44,138 nucleotides of DNA from Chelativorans sp. (GTDB lineage: Bacteria > Pseudomonadota > Alphaproteobacteria > Rhizobiales > Rhizobiaceae), in assembly GCF_031180965.1 (NCBI RefSeq), contig NZ_JAPSLH010000033.1, positions 1-44,138 on the forward strand, written 5' to 3'. The notes below the pieces were generated by a model. It was not told the origin of the DNA and did not search any database. It saw nothing but the letters and a program-made list of their open reading frames with translations. Below, in pieces: positions 33,439 through 43,491 of this stretch (positions are counted from its first letter, which is position 1; each line of letters opens with the position of its first letter). The position numbers were made by a program, and so were the translations under genes.

Positions 33439-35253
33439 ATGGTTACCCTGCGGCGCGCATTTTCCATTTCCTTTGCCTTGCTCATGGCGCTGGTGGCAAG
33501 CTACCTAGCGATCGGCTTTTTCAATGTCGACGGACTTCAGTGGCTGGACATCGCGCGCGTCCTCCTGCTCGCAGTCAGCACCGCCTGGCTCGCCTGGGGC
33601 GCTGTGCTGGCGCTGAACGGGCTGCTCTCCTTCGACCGCTTCAAGGTTGCCCCCCGATCGCGCGGGCCGATCACCGCCACGACCGCGGTGCTCGTCCCGG
33701 TCTATAATGAAGACCCGACCAAGACCTTCTCGCATGTAGCGGCGATGGCCAGGAGCCTCGCGCGTACCGGGCATTCCCCGCGCTTTGACTTCGCCATTCT
33801 TTCGGACACCAACGATCCGCAGATCGCGGCAAAGGAAGAGTTCTGGCTGGCTAGGTTGCGCCAGGAGGTCGGCGAGACCTGCCGCATCTTCTATCGCCGC
33901 CGCCTTTCCAATCCGGGCAAGAAGGCCGGCAATATCGCCGATTTCATCAAGAACTCCGGCGGGATCTACGAATACCTCATCATCCTTGACGCCGACAGCC
34001 TCATGGAAGGCGGGACGATGGTGGAGATGGTGCGCCGCATGGATGCCGATCCGGAACTCGGGCTCCTGCAGAGCCTGCCGAAAGTGGTGCGCGCCCGCTC
34101 CTTCTTCGGCCGTGCCATCCAGTTCTCTGCCTCCTACTATTCGCCTATCTATGCCCAGGGCCTTGCCCTGTTGCAGGGCAGGGAAGGACCGTTCTGGGGC
34201 CACAACGCCATCACCCGCACGCGCGCCTTCGCCCAGAGCTGCGGTCTGCCACAACTGCCCGGAAAGCCGCCTTTCGGCGGCCACATCCTCAGCCACGACT
34301 ATGTCGAGGCGGCGCTTCTTGCGCGCAACGGCCTGAAGGTGAGGATCGACCCCGACCTGCGCGGCTCCTTCGAGGAGGGGCCGGACAATGTCATCGATTA
34401 CGCCAAGCGCGACCGCCGCTGGTGCCAGGGCAATCTGCAGCACAGCCGCATCCTCGGCGCACCGGGGCTGAAGGGCTGGAACCGCTTCGTCTTTATCCAG
34501 GGCATCATGGCCTATGTCGCAGCCCCACTCTGGGCGCTGTTTCTCGCCGCCAGCATAGCCGCGCCGGCGATGCAGGTGATCCCGGACTATTTCCCCGTTC
34601 CGGGCCTGCCCGTCTTCCCGCGCGTCGAGTCGGCCAATGCGCTGGCGCTGCTCACCGGCGTCGTCGGCCTGCTGCTCGGGCCGAAACTCCTCATCCTCGT
34701 CGACGGGATGCTTTCGGGGCGCAACCGGCGCTTTGGCGGCAGTCTGCGCGCTTTCTTCAGCGTGCTCGTCGAGATCGCCTGCACGAGCGCGCTCGCGCCG
34801 ATCATGATGCTGTTCCAGACGCGCGCGGTCATTGAAATCCTCTCCGGCGCCGATGCGGGCTGGCCCGCCGCGAACCGGGAGGCAGGCCGCGTCAGCGTGG
34901 CGGAAGCATGGGCAGCGAGCTGGTGGATCGTCGTCGTGGGGCTGGTCACGATCGGCGCCGCCTATAGGCTGGCACCAGAATATCTGCCCTTCGTCCTCCT
35001 CGTCGCCGCGCCGCAGGTGCTTGCACCGCTGGTTATCAGCTCGACCTCCTACGCGAGCATGCGGCTGGGGCGCTCGTCATTGGGCCTGTTCGTCACCGGA
35101 GAGGAGCTCTCGCCCACGCCGGTCATGCGTGAGCAGCAGGCCGTGCTGGCCAGATGGCGCGCCGACACGGTCGAAATCGCGGAGCCCGCTGTGGTCCCCA
35201 CTGTGATCGATGGTATCTCGCGGACATCCGCCGAGGCCGGTACCGGCAGATGA
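33439..35253 (+). CDS. opgH: glucan biosynthesis glucosyltransferase OpgH/MdoH
   Basis: A 604-residue inner-membrane glucosyltransferase that polymerises UDP-glucose into the periplasmic glucan backbone. Two N-terminal transmembrane segments precede a GT2 catalytic domain: VLVPVYNEDP near residue 86, DAD in LIILDADSL near 180, HDYVEAAL near 285 and the (Q/R)xxRW-type KRDRRWCQGNL near 325. Several C-terminal helices follow. ATG at 33439 has AAGGA seven bases upstream. The cytosolic N-terminal tail typical of OpgH appears to lie in the preceding 51-codon ORF. The 3' end overlaps opgC as ATGA. Confidence 0.93.
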   Translation: MVTLRRAFSISFALLMALVASYLAIGFFNVDGLQWLDIARVLLLAVSTAWLAWGAVLALNGLLSFDRFKVAPRSRGPITATTAVLVPVYNEDPTKTFSHVAAMARSLARTGHSPRFDFAILSDTNDPQIAAKEEFWLARLRQEVGETCRIFYRRRLSNPGKKAGNIADFIKNSGGIYEYLIILDADSLMEGGTMVEMVRRMDADPELGLLQSLPKVVRARSFFGRAIQFSASYYSPIYAQGLALLQGREGPFWGHNAITRTRAFAQSCGLPQLPGKPPFGGHILSHDYVEAALLARNGLKVRIDPDLRGSFEEGPDNVIDYAKRDRRWCQGNLQHSRILGAPGLKGWNRFVFIQGIMAYVAAPLWALFLAASIAAPAMQVIPDYFPVPGLPVFPRVESANALALLTGVVGLLLGPKLLILVDGMLSGRNRRFGGSLRAFFSVLVEIACTSALAPIMMLFQTRAVIEILSGADAGWPAANREAGRVSVAEAWAASWWIVVVGLVTIGAAYRLAPEYLPFVLLVAAPQVLAPLVISSTSYASMRLGRSSLGLFVTGEELSPTPVMREQQAVLARWRADTVEIAEPAVVPTVIDGISRTSAEAGTGR

Positions 35254-36425
35254 GCACGACAATGCCGGTTCAGGGCGTCGGCCGCGACCACCGGCTCGAC
35301 GTCTTCCGGGGCTTGGCCCTTGTCACGATCTTCATCAACCATGTCCCCGGCAACGTCTTCGAGAACCTCACCTCGCGCAATTTCGGTTTCTCCGACGCCG
35401 CCGAGGCCTTCGTGCTCATGTCCGGCATTGCCGTGGGGCTTGCCTATGCGCGCGGCTTCCGCGCCGGCGACCTCTTCAAGTCCGCCATGCGTGTGTGGCG
35501 GCGGGCTGGAACGCTCTATGTCACGCATATCGTCACCACGGCGCTGGCGGTGGCGATCCTTGCCGCAGGGGTCGTCTTCCTCGACACGATCGATGTCCTG
35601 CCCCGGGTGAACTTCACCGTCCTGCTCGACCAGCCGCTGAAAGCGATGATCGGCCTGCCGCTGATGACGCATCAGCTCGGCTATCTCAACATCCTGCCGC
35701 TCTATTCCACGCTGCTCCTCATCTCGCCGTTCTATATCCTGATAGGGCTCTGGAGCCGGCTTGCCCTTGTGGCGGTCGCCTTCGCCGTCTGGGTGCTGGC
35801 CGGCACTTTCCGGCTCAATGTGCCCAATTTTCCGCTGGAGGGCGGCTGGTTCTTCAATCCGGTGAGTTGGCAGCTTGTCTATGCGATCGGCATTGCCGCC
35901 GGGCTGGCGGCGCTCGAAAAGCGGAAGCTGGTGCACTACAGGAGCTGGCTGTTCACCCTGTCGCTCGCCTACCTCCTCTTCTCCTTCCTCTGGGTCCGGG
36001 GCGAGATGGGGCCGCTGCCGATCGAACCTTATCTGCCCTTTTATCTCGGCGGATTCGACAAGACCTTCCTGCCCCTGCCGCGCCTCTTGCACGTGCTGGC
36101 GCTCGCCTATGTGCTGACCAATCTGGCCGCCGTTTCCCGCCTTCTTGCCCTGCCCGCCTTCCGCCCGATCGAGCTCATCGGCCAGCATGGCCTCGCCGTC
36201 TTCGCCGTCGGGTCGGTGCTGTCGATCGCGCTGCAGGTGTTCCGGGCCCGTTACGAGACCAGCATGTTCGAGGATGCGGCGCTGATTGTCGGCGGATTGC
36301 TGCTGCAATACGGGGTGGCCCTGTTCCTTTCCGCCACCTCCGACAAGAAGCGGCCGGAAAGGCAGGCCCTCTCCAGCGAGCCGCTGATGGCCGGCCGGGC
36401 AGTCGAGCAGGCCTCGCGCTCGTAA
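35250..36425 (+). CDS. opgC: OpgC-family membrane acyltransferase
   Basis: A 391-residue protein with about ten hydrophobic segments, of the OpgC family. In rhizobia and Rhodobacter, OpgC proteins add succinyl groups to periplasmic glucans. The conserved N-terminal DHRLDVFRGLALVTIFINHVPGNV segment is at about residues 13-36. Later parts include FGFSDAAEAFVLMSGIAVG. Its ATG overlaps the opgH stop by four bases, so it is translationally coupled as the last gene of the operon. The succinyl donor is not evident from sequence. The 3' end abuts lysA convergently, one base apart. Confidence 0.9.
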   Translation: MSTTMPVQGVGRDHRLDVFRGLALVTIFINHVPGNVFENLTSRNFGFSDAAEAFVLMSGIAVGLAYARGFRAGDLFKSAMRVWRRAGTLYVTHIVTTALAVAILAAGVVFLDTIDVLPRVNFTVLLDQPLKAMIGLPLMTHQLGYLNILPLYSTLLLISPFYILIGLWSRLALVAVAFAVWVLAGTFRLNVPNFPLEGGWFFNPVSWQLVYAIGIAAGLAALEKRKLVHYRSWLFTLSLAYLLFSFLWVRGEMGPLPIEPYLPFYLGGFDKTFLPLPRLLHVLALAYVLTNLAAVSRLLALPAFRPIELIGQHGLAVFAVGSVLSIALQVFRARYETSMFEDAALIVGGLLLQYGVALFLSATSDKKRPERQALSSEPLMAGRAVEQASRS

Positions 36426-36426
36426 G

Positions 36427-37692
36427 TCACAGCCAATCGGGCAGGGAATCGAGGCCGATCAGCTCTTCGTAGGTGGGCCGGGGACGGACGATGTGGAACC
36501 GCTCGCCATTCACCAGCACTTCCGGCACAAGCAGGCGGGAATTGTAGGTGCTTGCCTGCACCGCGCCATAGGCGCCTGCAGTGGCTACAGCGATGAGGGC
36601 GCCTGCCCGCATCGCCGGCAGGTCGCGGTCCTGCGCCAGGAAATCGCCGGTCTCGCAGACGGGGCCTACCACATCCACCTTCATGCGCGGCGCATCGGGC
36701 CCGGGCTCGCGCACCGGCCGGATCGCATGGTAGGCATCGTAAAGCGTCGGGCGGATGAGATCGTTCATGGCCGCGTCGACGATCAGAAAATTCTTCGCCT
36801 CGCCCTCCTTCACATAGAGGATTTCCGAGACGAGGATGCCGGCATTGGCGACGATCAGCCGGCCGGGCTCGAAGATCACCTTCAGCCCCAGCCGCGTGAC
36901 ATGCCTGCGCACGATTTCGGCATAGGCGTGCGGCAAGGGCGGAGGCTCGTTGTCCTCGCGATAGGGCACGCCCAGCCCACCGCCGAGATCCACATGCTCG
37001 ACGGCATGGCCGTCGGCGCGAAGCGTCTCGGTCAGCTCGGTGAGTAGCGCGAAGGCGCGGTCGAACGGCTCAAGCTCGGTGATCTGGCTGCCGATATGCA
37101 TGTCGATGCCGGTGACGCGCAGGCCCGGAAGCTTGGCCGCGCGCGCATAGGCGGCGCGGGCATCCTTCCATGGAATGCCGAACTTGTTTTCCGCCTTGCC
37201 GGTGGAGATCTTCTTGTGGGTCCTGGCGTCCACATCCGGATTGATGCGCAGCGAGACGGGAGCCTCGATGCCCAGCGCCTCCGCGCGCGCGGACAGAAGC
37301 TCAAGCTCCGGCAGAGATTCCACATTGAAGCAGAGAATGCGCGCGGAAAGCGCAAAATCCATCTCGCGCGCCGTCTTGCCGACCCCTGAAAAGAGGATTT
37401 TGTCGGCCGGAATGCCGGCGGCAAGCGCGCGGCGCAGCTCGCCCTCGGAAACGACATCCGCCCCAGCGCCCAGCGAACCCAGCGTCTTCAGCACCGCCTG
37501 GTTGGAATTGGCCTTCATCGCATAGCAGACGAGCGTGTCGAGGTCCGAAAACACCTCGCAGAAGACGCGGAAATGCCGCGTCAGCGTCGCCGTGGAATAG
37601 CAGTAAAAAGGCGTGCCGACGGCAGCGGCGATCTGCGGCACCGGCACGTCCTCGGCGTGAAGCACGCCGTCGCGGTAGTGGAAATGGTTCAT
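36427..37692 (-). CDS. lysA: diaminopimelate decarboxylase
   Basis: A 421-residue PLP enzyme that decarboxylates meso-diaminopimelate to lysine. The PLP lysine is in VCYAMKANSN near residues 56-65. Phosphate-binding glycines fit HVDLGGGLGVPY near 225, and EPGRLIVANAG near 276 and GPVCETGDFLA near 345 are signature segments. ATG at 37692 is directly preceded by an in-frame GTG, so the start could be one codon earlier. It is downstream of the lptM-like lipoprotein gene and argH on the same strand, a conserved cluster. Confidence 0.96.
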   Translation of the reverse strand: MNHFHYRDGVLHAEDVPVPQIAAAVGTPFYCYSTATLTRHFRVFCEVFSDLDTLVCYAMKANSNQAVLKTLGSLGAGADVVSEGELRRALAAGIPADKILFSGVGKTAREMDFALSARILCFNVESLPELELLSARAEALGIEAPVSLRINPDVDARTHKKISTGKAENKFGIPWKDARAAYARAAKLPGLRVTGIDMHIGSQITELEPFDRAFALLTELTETLRADGHAVEHVDLGGGLGVPYREDNEPPPLPHAYAEIVRRHVTRLGLKVIFEPGRLIVANAGILVSEILYVKEGEAKNFLIVDAAMNDLIRPTLYDAYHAIRPVREPGPDAPRMKVDVVGPVCETGDFLAQDRDLPAMRAGALIAVATAGAYGAVQASTYNSRLLVPEVLVNGERFHIVRPRPTYEELIGLDSLPDWL

Positions 37693-37751
37693 CACACGGC
37701 TTCTTTAAGGGAGCGCGCCAGGACGCCGCGCTCAGGCAATTTCCGCATTCG

Positions 37752-37955
37752 TCAAAGCAGCCGGTCGAGGATGAATGGCCGGTCCTCAACCGGCTTCTGC
37801 GGTTCGGGCGGCACGGGCCGGTAGTTGCGTTCGGCGTCCCGCCGCGCCTCAACCGCAGCCTCATAGGGCGTGTCGAGCGGGCCTTTGCGGCCGCAGGCGG
37901 AAAGCCCGACCGCAAGGCCGAGCACGAGAAGGGTGAGCGTTGCGCGCGCTTTCAT
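37752..37955 (-). CDS. lptM: LptM-like small lipoprotein
   Basis: A 67-residue lipoprotein with signal MKARATLTLLVLGLAVG and lipobox LSAC (Cys20). The mature start CGRKGPLDTP is the signature of the small lipoprotein between argH and lysA, related to LptM (YifL), which in E. coli helps mature the LptD/E outer-membrane LPS translocon. ATG at 37955 starts the signal peptide; the longer frame is not signal-like. Synteny with argH and lysA supports the call. The role here is inferred from the family. Confidence 0.85.
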   Translation of the reverse strand: MKARATLTLLVLGLAVGLSACGRKGPLDTPYEAAVEARRDAERNYRPVPPEPQKPVEDRPFILDRLL

Positions 37956-37989
37956 GGCCGTCCGATCTCCCGAGAGGATTCCCGCGTTT

Positions 37990-39411
<1,422 letters not shown>

Positions 39412-39447
39412 CGTGATAACCGGGCGCAGAATATCGGGGGTGCCGAG

Positions 39448-40110
39448 ATGAAGTGGAACTTTCCAGCGGTTCGTCTGGTCGCGCTTTCTGCGGTCGCAGG
39501 CATTCTCGCCGGGGCCACCGCCCTATACGTGATCGGCGTGCCGGATGGCAACACGGGTGCTGAGACGGCGGAGGAGACCGCCTGCGCGGCAAAGGCGGAG
39601 CGGGTGGCGGCGCTGGAGCCTGCCGTCGGCGGCGAGGTGGCGGCAATGCTGCCCGCCGATCCACCGCAATCGCTCTCCGATCTCCGCTTCAACGGACCGG
39701 ACGGCACGGCGATGAGCCTCGCGGACCTCTCCGGCAAGGCCGTGCTCATAAATCTCTGGGCCACCTGGTGCGTGCCCTGCCGGGTCGAGATGCCGGCGCT
39801 CGACAGCCTGCAGCGCGAGATGGGCTCGGACGCCTTCGAGGTGGTGGCGATCAATGTCGATCGCGGCGGCGACGAGAAGCCGCAAGCCTTCCTGCAGGAG
39901 ACCGGCATCCGGTCTCTCGCCTACTATCGCGACGACACGATGGGCGTCTTCAACGATCTGAAAAGGCGCGGCCTGGCCCTGGGCCTGCCGGTGACGCTGC
40001 TCGTCGACGAAGACGGCTGCCTGCTTGCCCATATGAACGGGCCGGCGGAATGGAGCAGCGAGGACGCGAGGAAGCTGGTAGAAGCGGCGCTTCCCCAGGC
40101 GGGAAGCTGA
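39448..40110 (+). CDS. tlpA: membrane-anchored thioredoxin-like protein TlpA
   Basis: A 220-residue thiol-disulfide oxidoreductase. The N-terminal hydrophobic segment (about residues 8-30) anchors a periplasmic thioredoxin domain with the active site WCVPC, Cys108 and Cys111. [17 protein letters not shown] is TlpA-typical, and VTLLVDEDG contains the cis-Pro region. TlpA proteins reduce targets in cytochrome oxidase assembly in rhizobia. It is divergent from argH, as in related genomes, and precedes the fadE-like gene by 80 bases. Confidence 0.92.
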   Translation: MKWNFPAVRLVALSAVAGILAGATALYVIGVPDGNTGAETAEETACAAKAERVAALEPAVGGEVAAMLPADPPQSLSDLRFNGPDGTAMSLADLSGKAVLINLWATWCVPCRVEMPALDSLQREMGSDAFEVVAINVDRGGDEKPQAFLQETGIRSLAYYRDDTMGVFNDLKRRGLALGLPVTLLVDEDGCLLAHMNGPAEWSSEDARKLVEAALPQAGS

Positions 40111-40190
40111 CCCGGGCGATTGGTTGGAACCGCCTCGCTCCCGTCGGCTTTGCTGCTATAGTCCGTCCTGAGGATGAGAGGCATGAGCCT

Positions 40191-42464
40191 ATGGATTTCC
40201 GCACCTTCCGCCGCGAGCGCCTGACCGCGCCCATCTTCAAATGGGCGTCAAAGATCATGCCGCCCATCTCTGAGACGGAGCGCGAGGCGATCAATGCCGG
40301 CACGGTCTGGTGGGACGGGGCGCTGTTCTCCGGCAATCCGGACTGGAACGAGCTTCTGCGCATGCCGCCCGCCAAGCTTTCCCCGGAAGAGCAGGCCTTC
40401 ATGGACGGGCCGGTGCGCGAACTCTGCGCCATAGTCGACGACTGGACACTCAACTTCCGCGACCGCGACCTGCCGAAGCATGTCTGGGACTTCATGCGCG
40501 AGAAGAAGTTCTTCGGCATGATCATCCCGAAGAAATATGGCGGGCTGGGCTTCTCCAACACGGCCCATTCGGAGGTGGTGCGCACGCTCTCTTCCGCCAG
40601 CGTGGTGGCGGGCGTGACGGTGATGGTGCCGAACTCGCTCGGGCCGGGCGAGCTGCTCATGCATTTCGGCACGGAGGAGCAGCGCGATTACTGGCTGCCG
40701 CGCCTTGCCGACGGGCGCGAAATCCCCTGCTTCGGCCTCACCTCGCTGCAGGCGGGCTCGGACGCGGCGGCGATGACCGACACGGGCGTCGTGGAGTACG
40801 GCATGTGGAAGGGCGAGCGCGTGCTCGGCGTCAGGCTCAACTTCCACAAGCGCTATATCACGCTGGGGCCGGTCGCCACCGTAATGGGGCTCGCCTTCAA
40901 GATGCGCGACCCGGAGAATCTCCTCGGGCGCGGCGAAGAGCTTGGCATAACCGTCGCGCTCCTGCCGACGGATACGCCGGGCGTCAGCCATGGCGAGCGG
41001 CACATCCCGCTCTTCACCTTCTTCCAGAACGGGCCGCTCTACGGCAAAGACGTCTTTGTGCCGCTGGACCACATACTGGGCGGCGAGAAGCAGATCGGCC
41101 AGGGCTGGACCATGCTGATGACGGCGCTCGCCGCCGGGCGCAGCATCTCCCTGCCGTCCCAGTCTGCGGCTTCGGCGGCGATGGCGGCGCGCGCTACCGG
41201 CGCCTATGCGCGCGTGCGCTCGCAGTTCAATGTGCCGATCGGCTTCTTCGAGGGCGTGCAGGTTCCGCTCGCCGAGATCGCCGGCAACGCCTATCTGATC
41301 GACGCGGCCAGGCGGCTAACGCTGTCCGCCCTCGACCATGGCCACCGGCCCTCGGTGCTCTCGGCCATCATGAAATACCACGCCACGGAACGCATGCGCC
41401 GCTCCATGACCCATGCCATGGACGTGCATGGCGGCAAGGGCATCATCGAGGGCCCACGCAACTATCTCGCCTCCGGGTATCGCTCGGTGCCCATCGGCAT
41501 CACGGTGGAGGGGGCGAACATCCTCACGCGCAACCTGATGATCTTCGGGCAGGGCGCGATCCGCTCGCATCCCTTCATGCTGAAGGAGTTGATGGCGCTC
41601 TCGGACGAGGACAAGGAGCGGGGCTTGGAGGCCTTCGACGAGACCTTCTGGAGCCATCTCGGCCATGCGGTGAAGACGGCGGGCCGCGCATTTGTGCGTG
41701 GCTGGTCGGGCGGGCTCTTGGGACCCGCGCCCAAGGGCGCGGCGATGCCGCGATACTGGAAGCGGCTTTCGCGCCATACCGCCGCCTTTGCCCTGACCGC
41801 CGACCTTGCGCTCCTGACGCTGGGCGGCGCGCTGAAACGGAAGGAGATGATCTCCGCCCGCCTCGGCGATATCCTCGCCGAGCTTTACCTGCTCGGCGCC
41901 GTGCTGAAGCGCTTCGAGGACGAAGGCCGGAGGCCGGAAGACCGGCCCATCGTCAGCTACCTCATGCAGCAGGGCGAAAGCCGCATCGCCACGGCTTTCC
42001 GGGGCGTGCTGAGCAATCTGCCGGCGCGCTGGGCGGCTTTTCTGGTGCGGTTCGTCGCCTACCCCTTCGGCGTGCCCGATCCCGTCCCCTCGGACCGGCT
42101 GATCACGCGGCTCGCCGAAATCCTGATGAAGCCGTCGGTCCAGCGCGACCGGCTGACGCCGGGCCTCTATCTCGGCGAAGGCCATGCCGAGCATCCGATC
42201 AAGGATCTGGAAGAGGCGTTCCAGCTGGTGACCGAGGCCGCGCCCGCCGAGAAGAAGCTGCGCGAGGCCCGCATCCGCGACGTCGAGGAGGCATTCTCGA
42301 AGGGCGTCATCTCCGCAGGGGAGCGCGATCTCCTGACGCGGATGGCCGAGGCGGTGGAAAAGGTCGTGGCGGTGGATGCCTTCCCGATGGAGGACATTTC
42401 GCCCATCGCGGAGCAGCACCTGAAATCCGCGGAAGAGCGGCGGCAGGAGCAGGCGGCGGAATAG
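40191..42464 (+). CDS. FadE-type acyl-CoA dehydrogenase
   Basis: A 757-residue flavoprotein for the first step of fatty-acid beta-oxidation, resembling E. coli FadE. The dehydrogenase core covers about residues 60-500 (KKYGGLGFSNTAHSEVVRTL, then CFGLTSLQAGSDAAAM, MDVHGGKGIIEGPRNYL, GITVEGANILTRN). A C-terminal FadE-specific region of about 250 residues follows. The N-terminal transmembrane stretch of E. coli FadE is lacking, so the protein may be peripheral or soluble. ATG at 40191 starts MDFRTFRRERL. The nearby hbd and etfA genes on the opposite strand supply the next reaction type and electron transfer. Confidence 0.9.
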   Translation: MDFRTFRRERLTAPIFKWASKIMPPISETEREAINAGTVWWDGALFSGNPDWNELLRMPPAKLSPEEQAFMDGPVRELCAIVDDWTLNFRDRDLPKHVWDFMREKKFFGMIIPKKYGGLGFSNTAHSEVVRTLSSASVVAGVTVMVPNSLGPGELLMHFGTEEQRDYWLPRLADGREIPCFGLTSLQAGSDAAAMTDTGVVEYGMWKGERVLGVRLNFHKRYITLGPVATVMGLAFKMRDPENLLGRGEELGITVALLPTDTPGVSHGERHIPLFTFFQNGPLYGKDVFVPLDHILGGEKQIGQGWTMLMTALAAGRSISLPSQSAASAAMAARATGAYARVRSQFNVPIGFFEGVQVPLAEIAGNAYLIDAARRLTLSALDHGHRPSVLSAIMKYHATERMRRSMTHAMDVHGGKGIIEGPRNYLASGYRSVPIGITVEGANILTRNLMIFGQGAIRSHPFMLKELMALSDEDKERGLEAFDETFWSHLGHAVKTAGRAFVRGWSGGLLGPAPKGAAMPRYWKRLSRHTAAFALTADLALLTLGGALKRKEMISARLGDILAELYLLGAVLKRFEDEGRRPEDRPIVSYLMQQGESRIATAFRGVLSNLPARWAAFLVRFVAYPFGVPDPVPSDRLITRLAEILMKPSVQRDRLTPGLYLGEGHAEHPIKDLEEAFQLVTEAAPAEKKLREARIRDVEEAFSKGVISAGERDLLTRMAEAVEKVVAVDAFPMEDISPIAEQHLKSAEERRQEQAAE

Positions 42465-42492
42465 CGCCGCGAGCTTTTCCGAAACGCCGCTG

Positions 42493-43374
42493 CTACCGCG
42501 TCGGCACCGGCGGGTCTTCGCGATAGTCGTAGAAGCCGCGGCCGGTCTTGCGGCCCAGCCAGCCCGCCTCGACATATTTCACGAGCAGCGGGCAGGGCCG
42601 GTATTTGGAGTCGGCGAGGCCTTCATAGAGCACCTGCATGATCGACAGGCACGTGTCGAGACCGATGAAATCGGCCAACTGCAGCGGCCCCATCGGATGG
42701 TTGGCGCCGAGGCGCATGGCCGTGTCGATCGCCTCGACCGAGCCTACACCCTCATAGAGCGTGTAGATCGCCTCATTGATCATGGGCAGGAGAATGCGGT
42801 TGACGATGAAGGCCGGAAAGTCCTCGGCCACCGTGATCGTCTTGTCGAGACTCTGGACGAATGCCCGCGCGGTCTCGAAAGTCTTGTCCTCGGTGGCGAT
42901 GCCGCGGATCAGTTCCACCAGCTTCATGACCGGCACGGGATTCATGAAATGGATGCCGATGAAGCGCTCGGGCCGGTCCGTCTGCGCGGCCAGACGCGTG
43001 ATGGAAATGGAGGAGGTGTTGGTGGCGAGAAGCGCCTCCGGGTTGAGGATGGGGCAGAGCTGCGCGAAAATCTTGCGCTTGATCGTCTCGTCTTCCGTCG
43101 CCGCCTCGATGACAAGATCGGCATCGGCGAGGTCGTTCAGGGCCCTTGCCGGCGCGATCCGGCCAAGCGCCTCCTGCCGCGCCCTCTCCTCCAATTTGCC
43201 CGAGGAGACCTGGCGGGCCATGTTGCCGCTCACCGTGGCGATGCCCGCCTCGATGCGCTCTGGCGAGATGTCGTAGAGCTCCACGCGATAGCCGGCGAGC
43301 GCGGCTACATGGGCAATGCCGCTGCCCATCTGACCGGCGCCGACAATACCCACTGTCCTGATAGTCGCAGTCAT
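42493..43374 (-). CDS. 3-hydroxybutyryl-CoA dehydrogenase
   Basis: A 293-residue NAD(P)-dependent dehydrogenase that interconverts 3-hydroxybutyryl-CoA and acetoacetyl-CoA. The Rossmann motif GAGQMGSGIAHVAA is at residues 11-24. The catalytic His/Glu region is in FIGIHFMNPVPVMKLVE near 137-153, and the C-terminal domain contains LGANHPMGPLQLADFIGLD and GRGFYDY. It lies downstream of etfA on the same strand, a common pairing linking the pathway to the electron-transfer flavoprotein. Shadow frames on the opposite strand are ignored. Confidence 0.94.
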   Translation of the reverse strand: MTATIRTVGIVGAGQMGSGIAHVAALAGYRVELYDISPERIEAGIATVSGNMARQVSSGKLEERARQEALGRIAPARALNDLADADLVIEAATEDETIKRKIFAQLCPILNPEALLATNTSSISITRLAAQTDRPERFIGIHFMNPVPVMKLVELIRGIATEDKTFETARAFVQSLDKTITVAEDFPAFIVNRILLPMINEAIYTLYEGVGSVEAIDTAMRLGANHPMGPLQLADFIGLDTCLSIMQVLYEGLADSKYRPCPLLVKYVEAGWLGRKTGRGFYDYREDPPVPTR

Positions 43375-43491
43375 GGTCGTGATCCCCTGGAAGCGCGCTG
43401 ATGCCGCATCCGCCCTTGCTGCGCTGCAAGGTAAAAGGGCGGGGACGCCTCGTCTACCCGCCCTCCAAAGATTCTGCGCATTTGCGGCGGA

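Noticed and set aside
43410-43442. Terminator between etfA and the hydroxybutyryl-CoA dehydrogenase gene
   Set aside because: CCGCCCTT/AAGGGCGG can pair, but the loop is long, an internal hairpin competes and no T tract is present on either strand.
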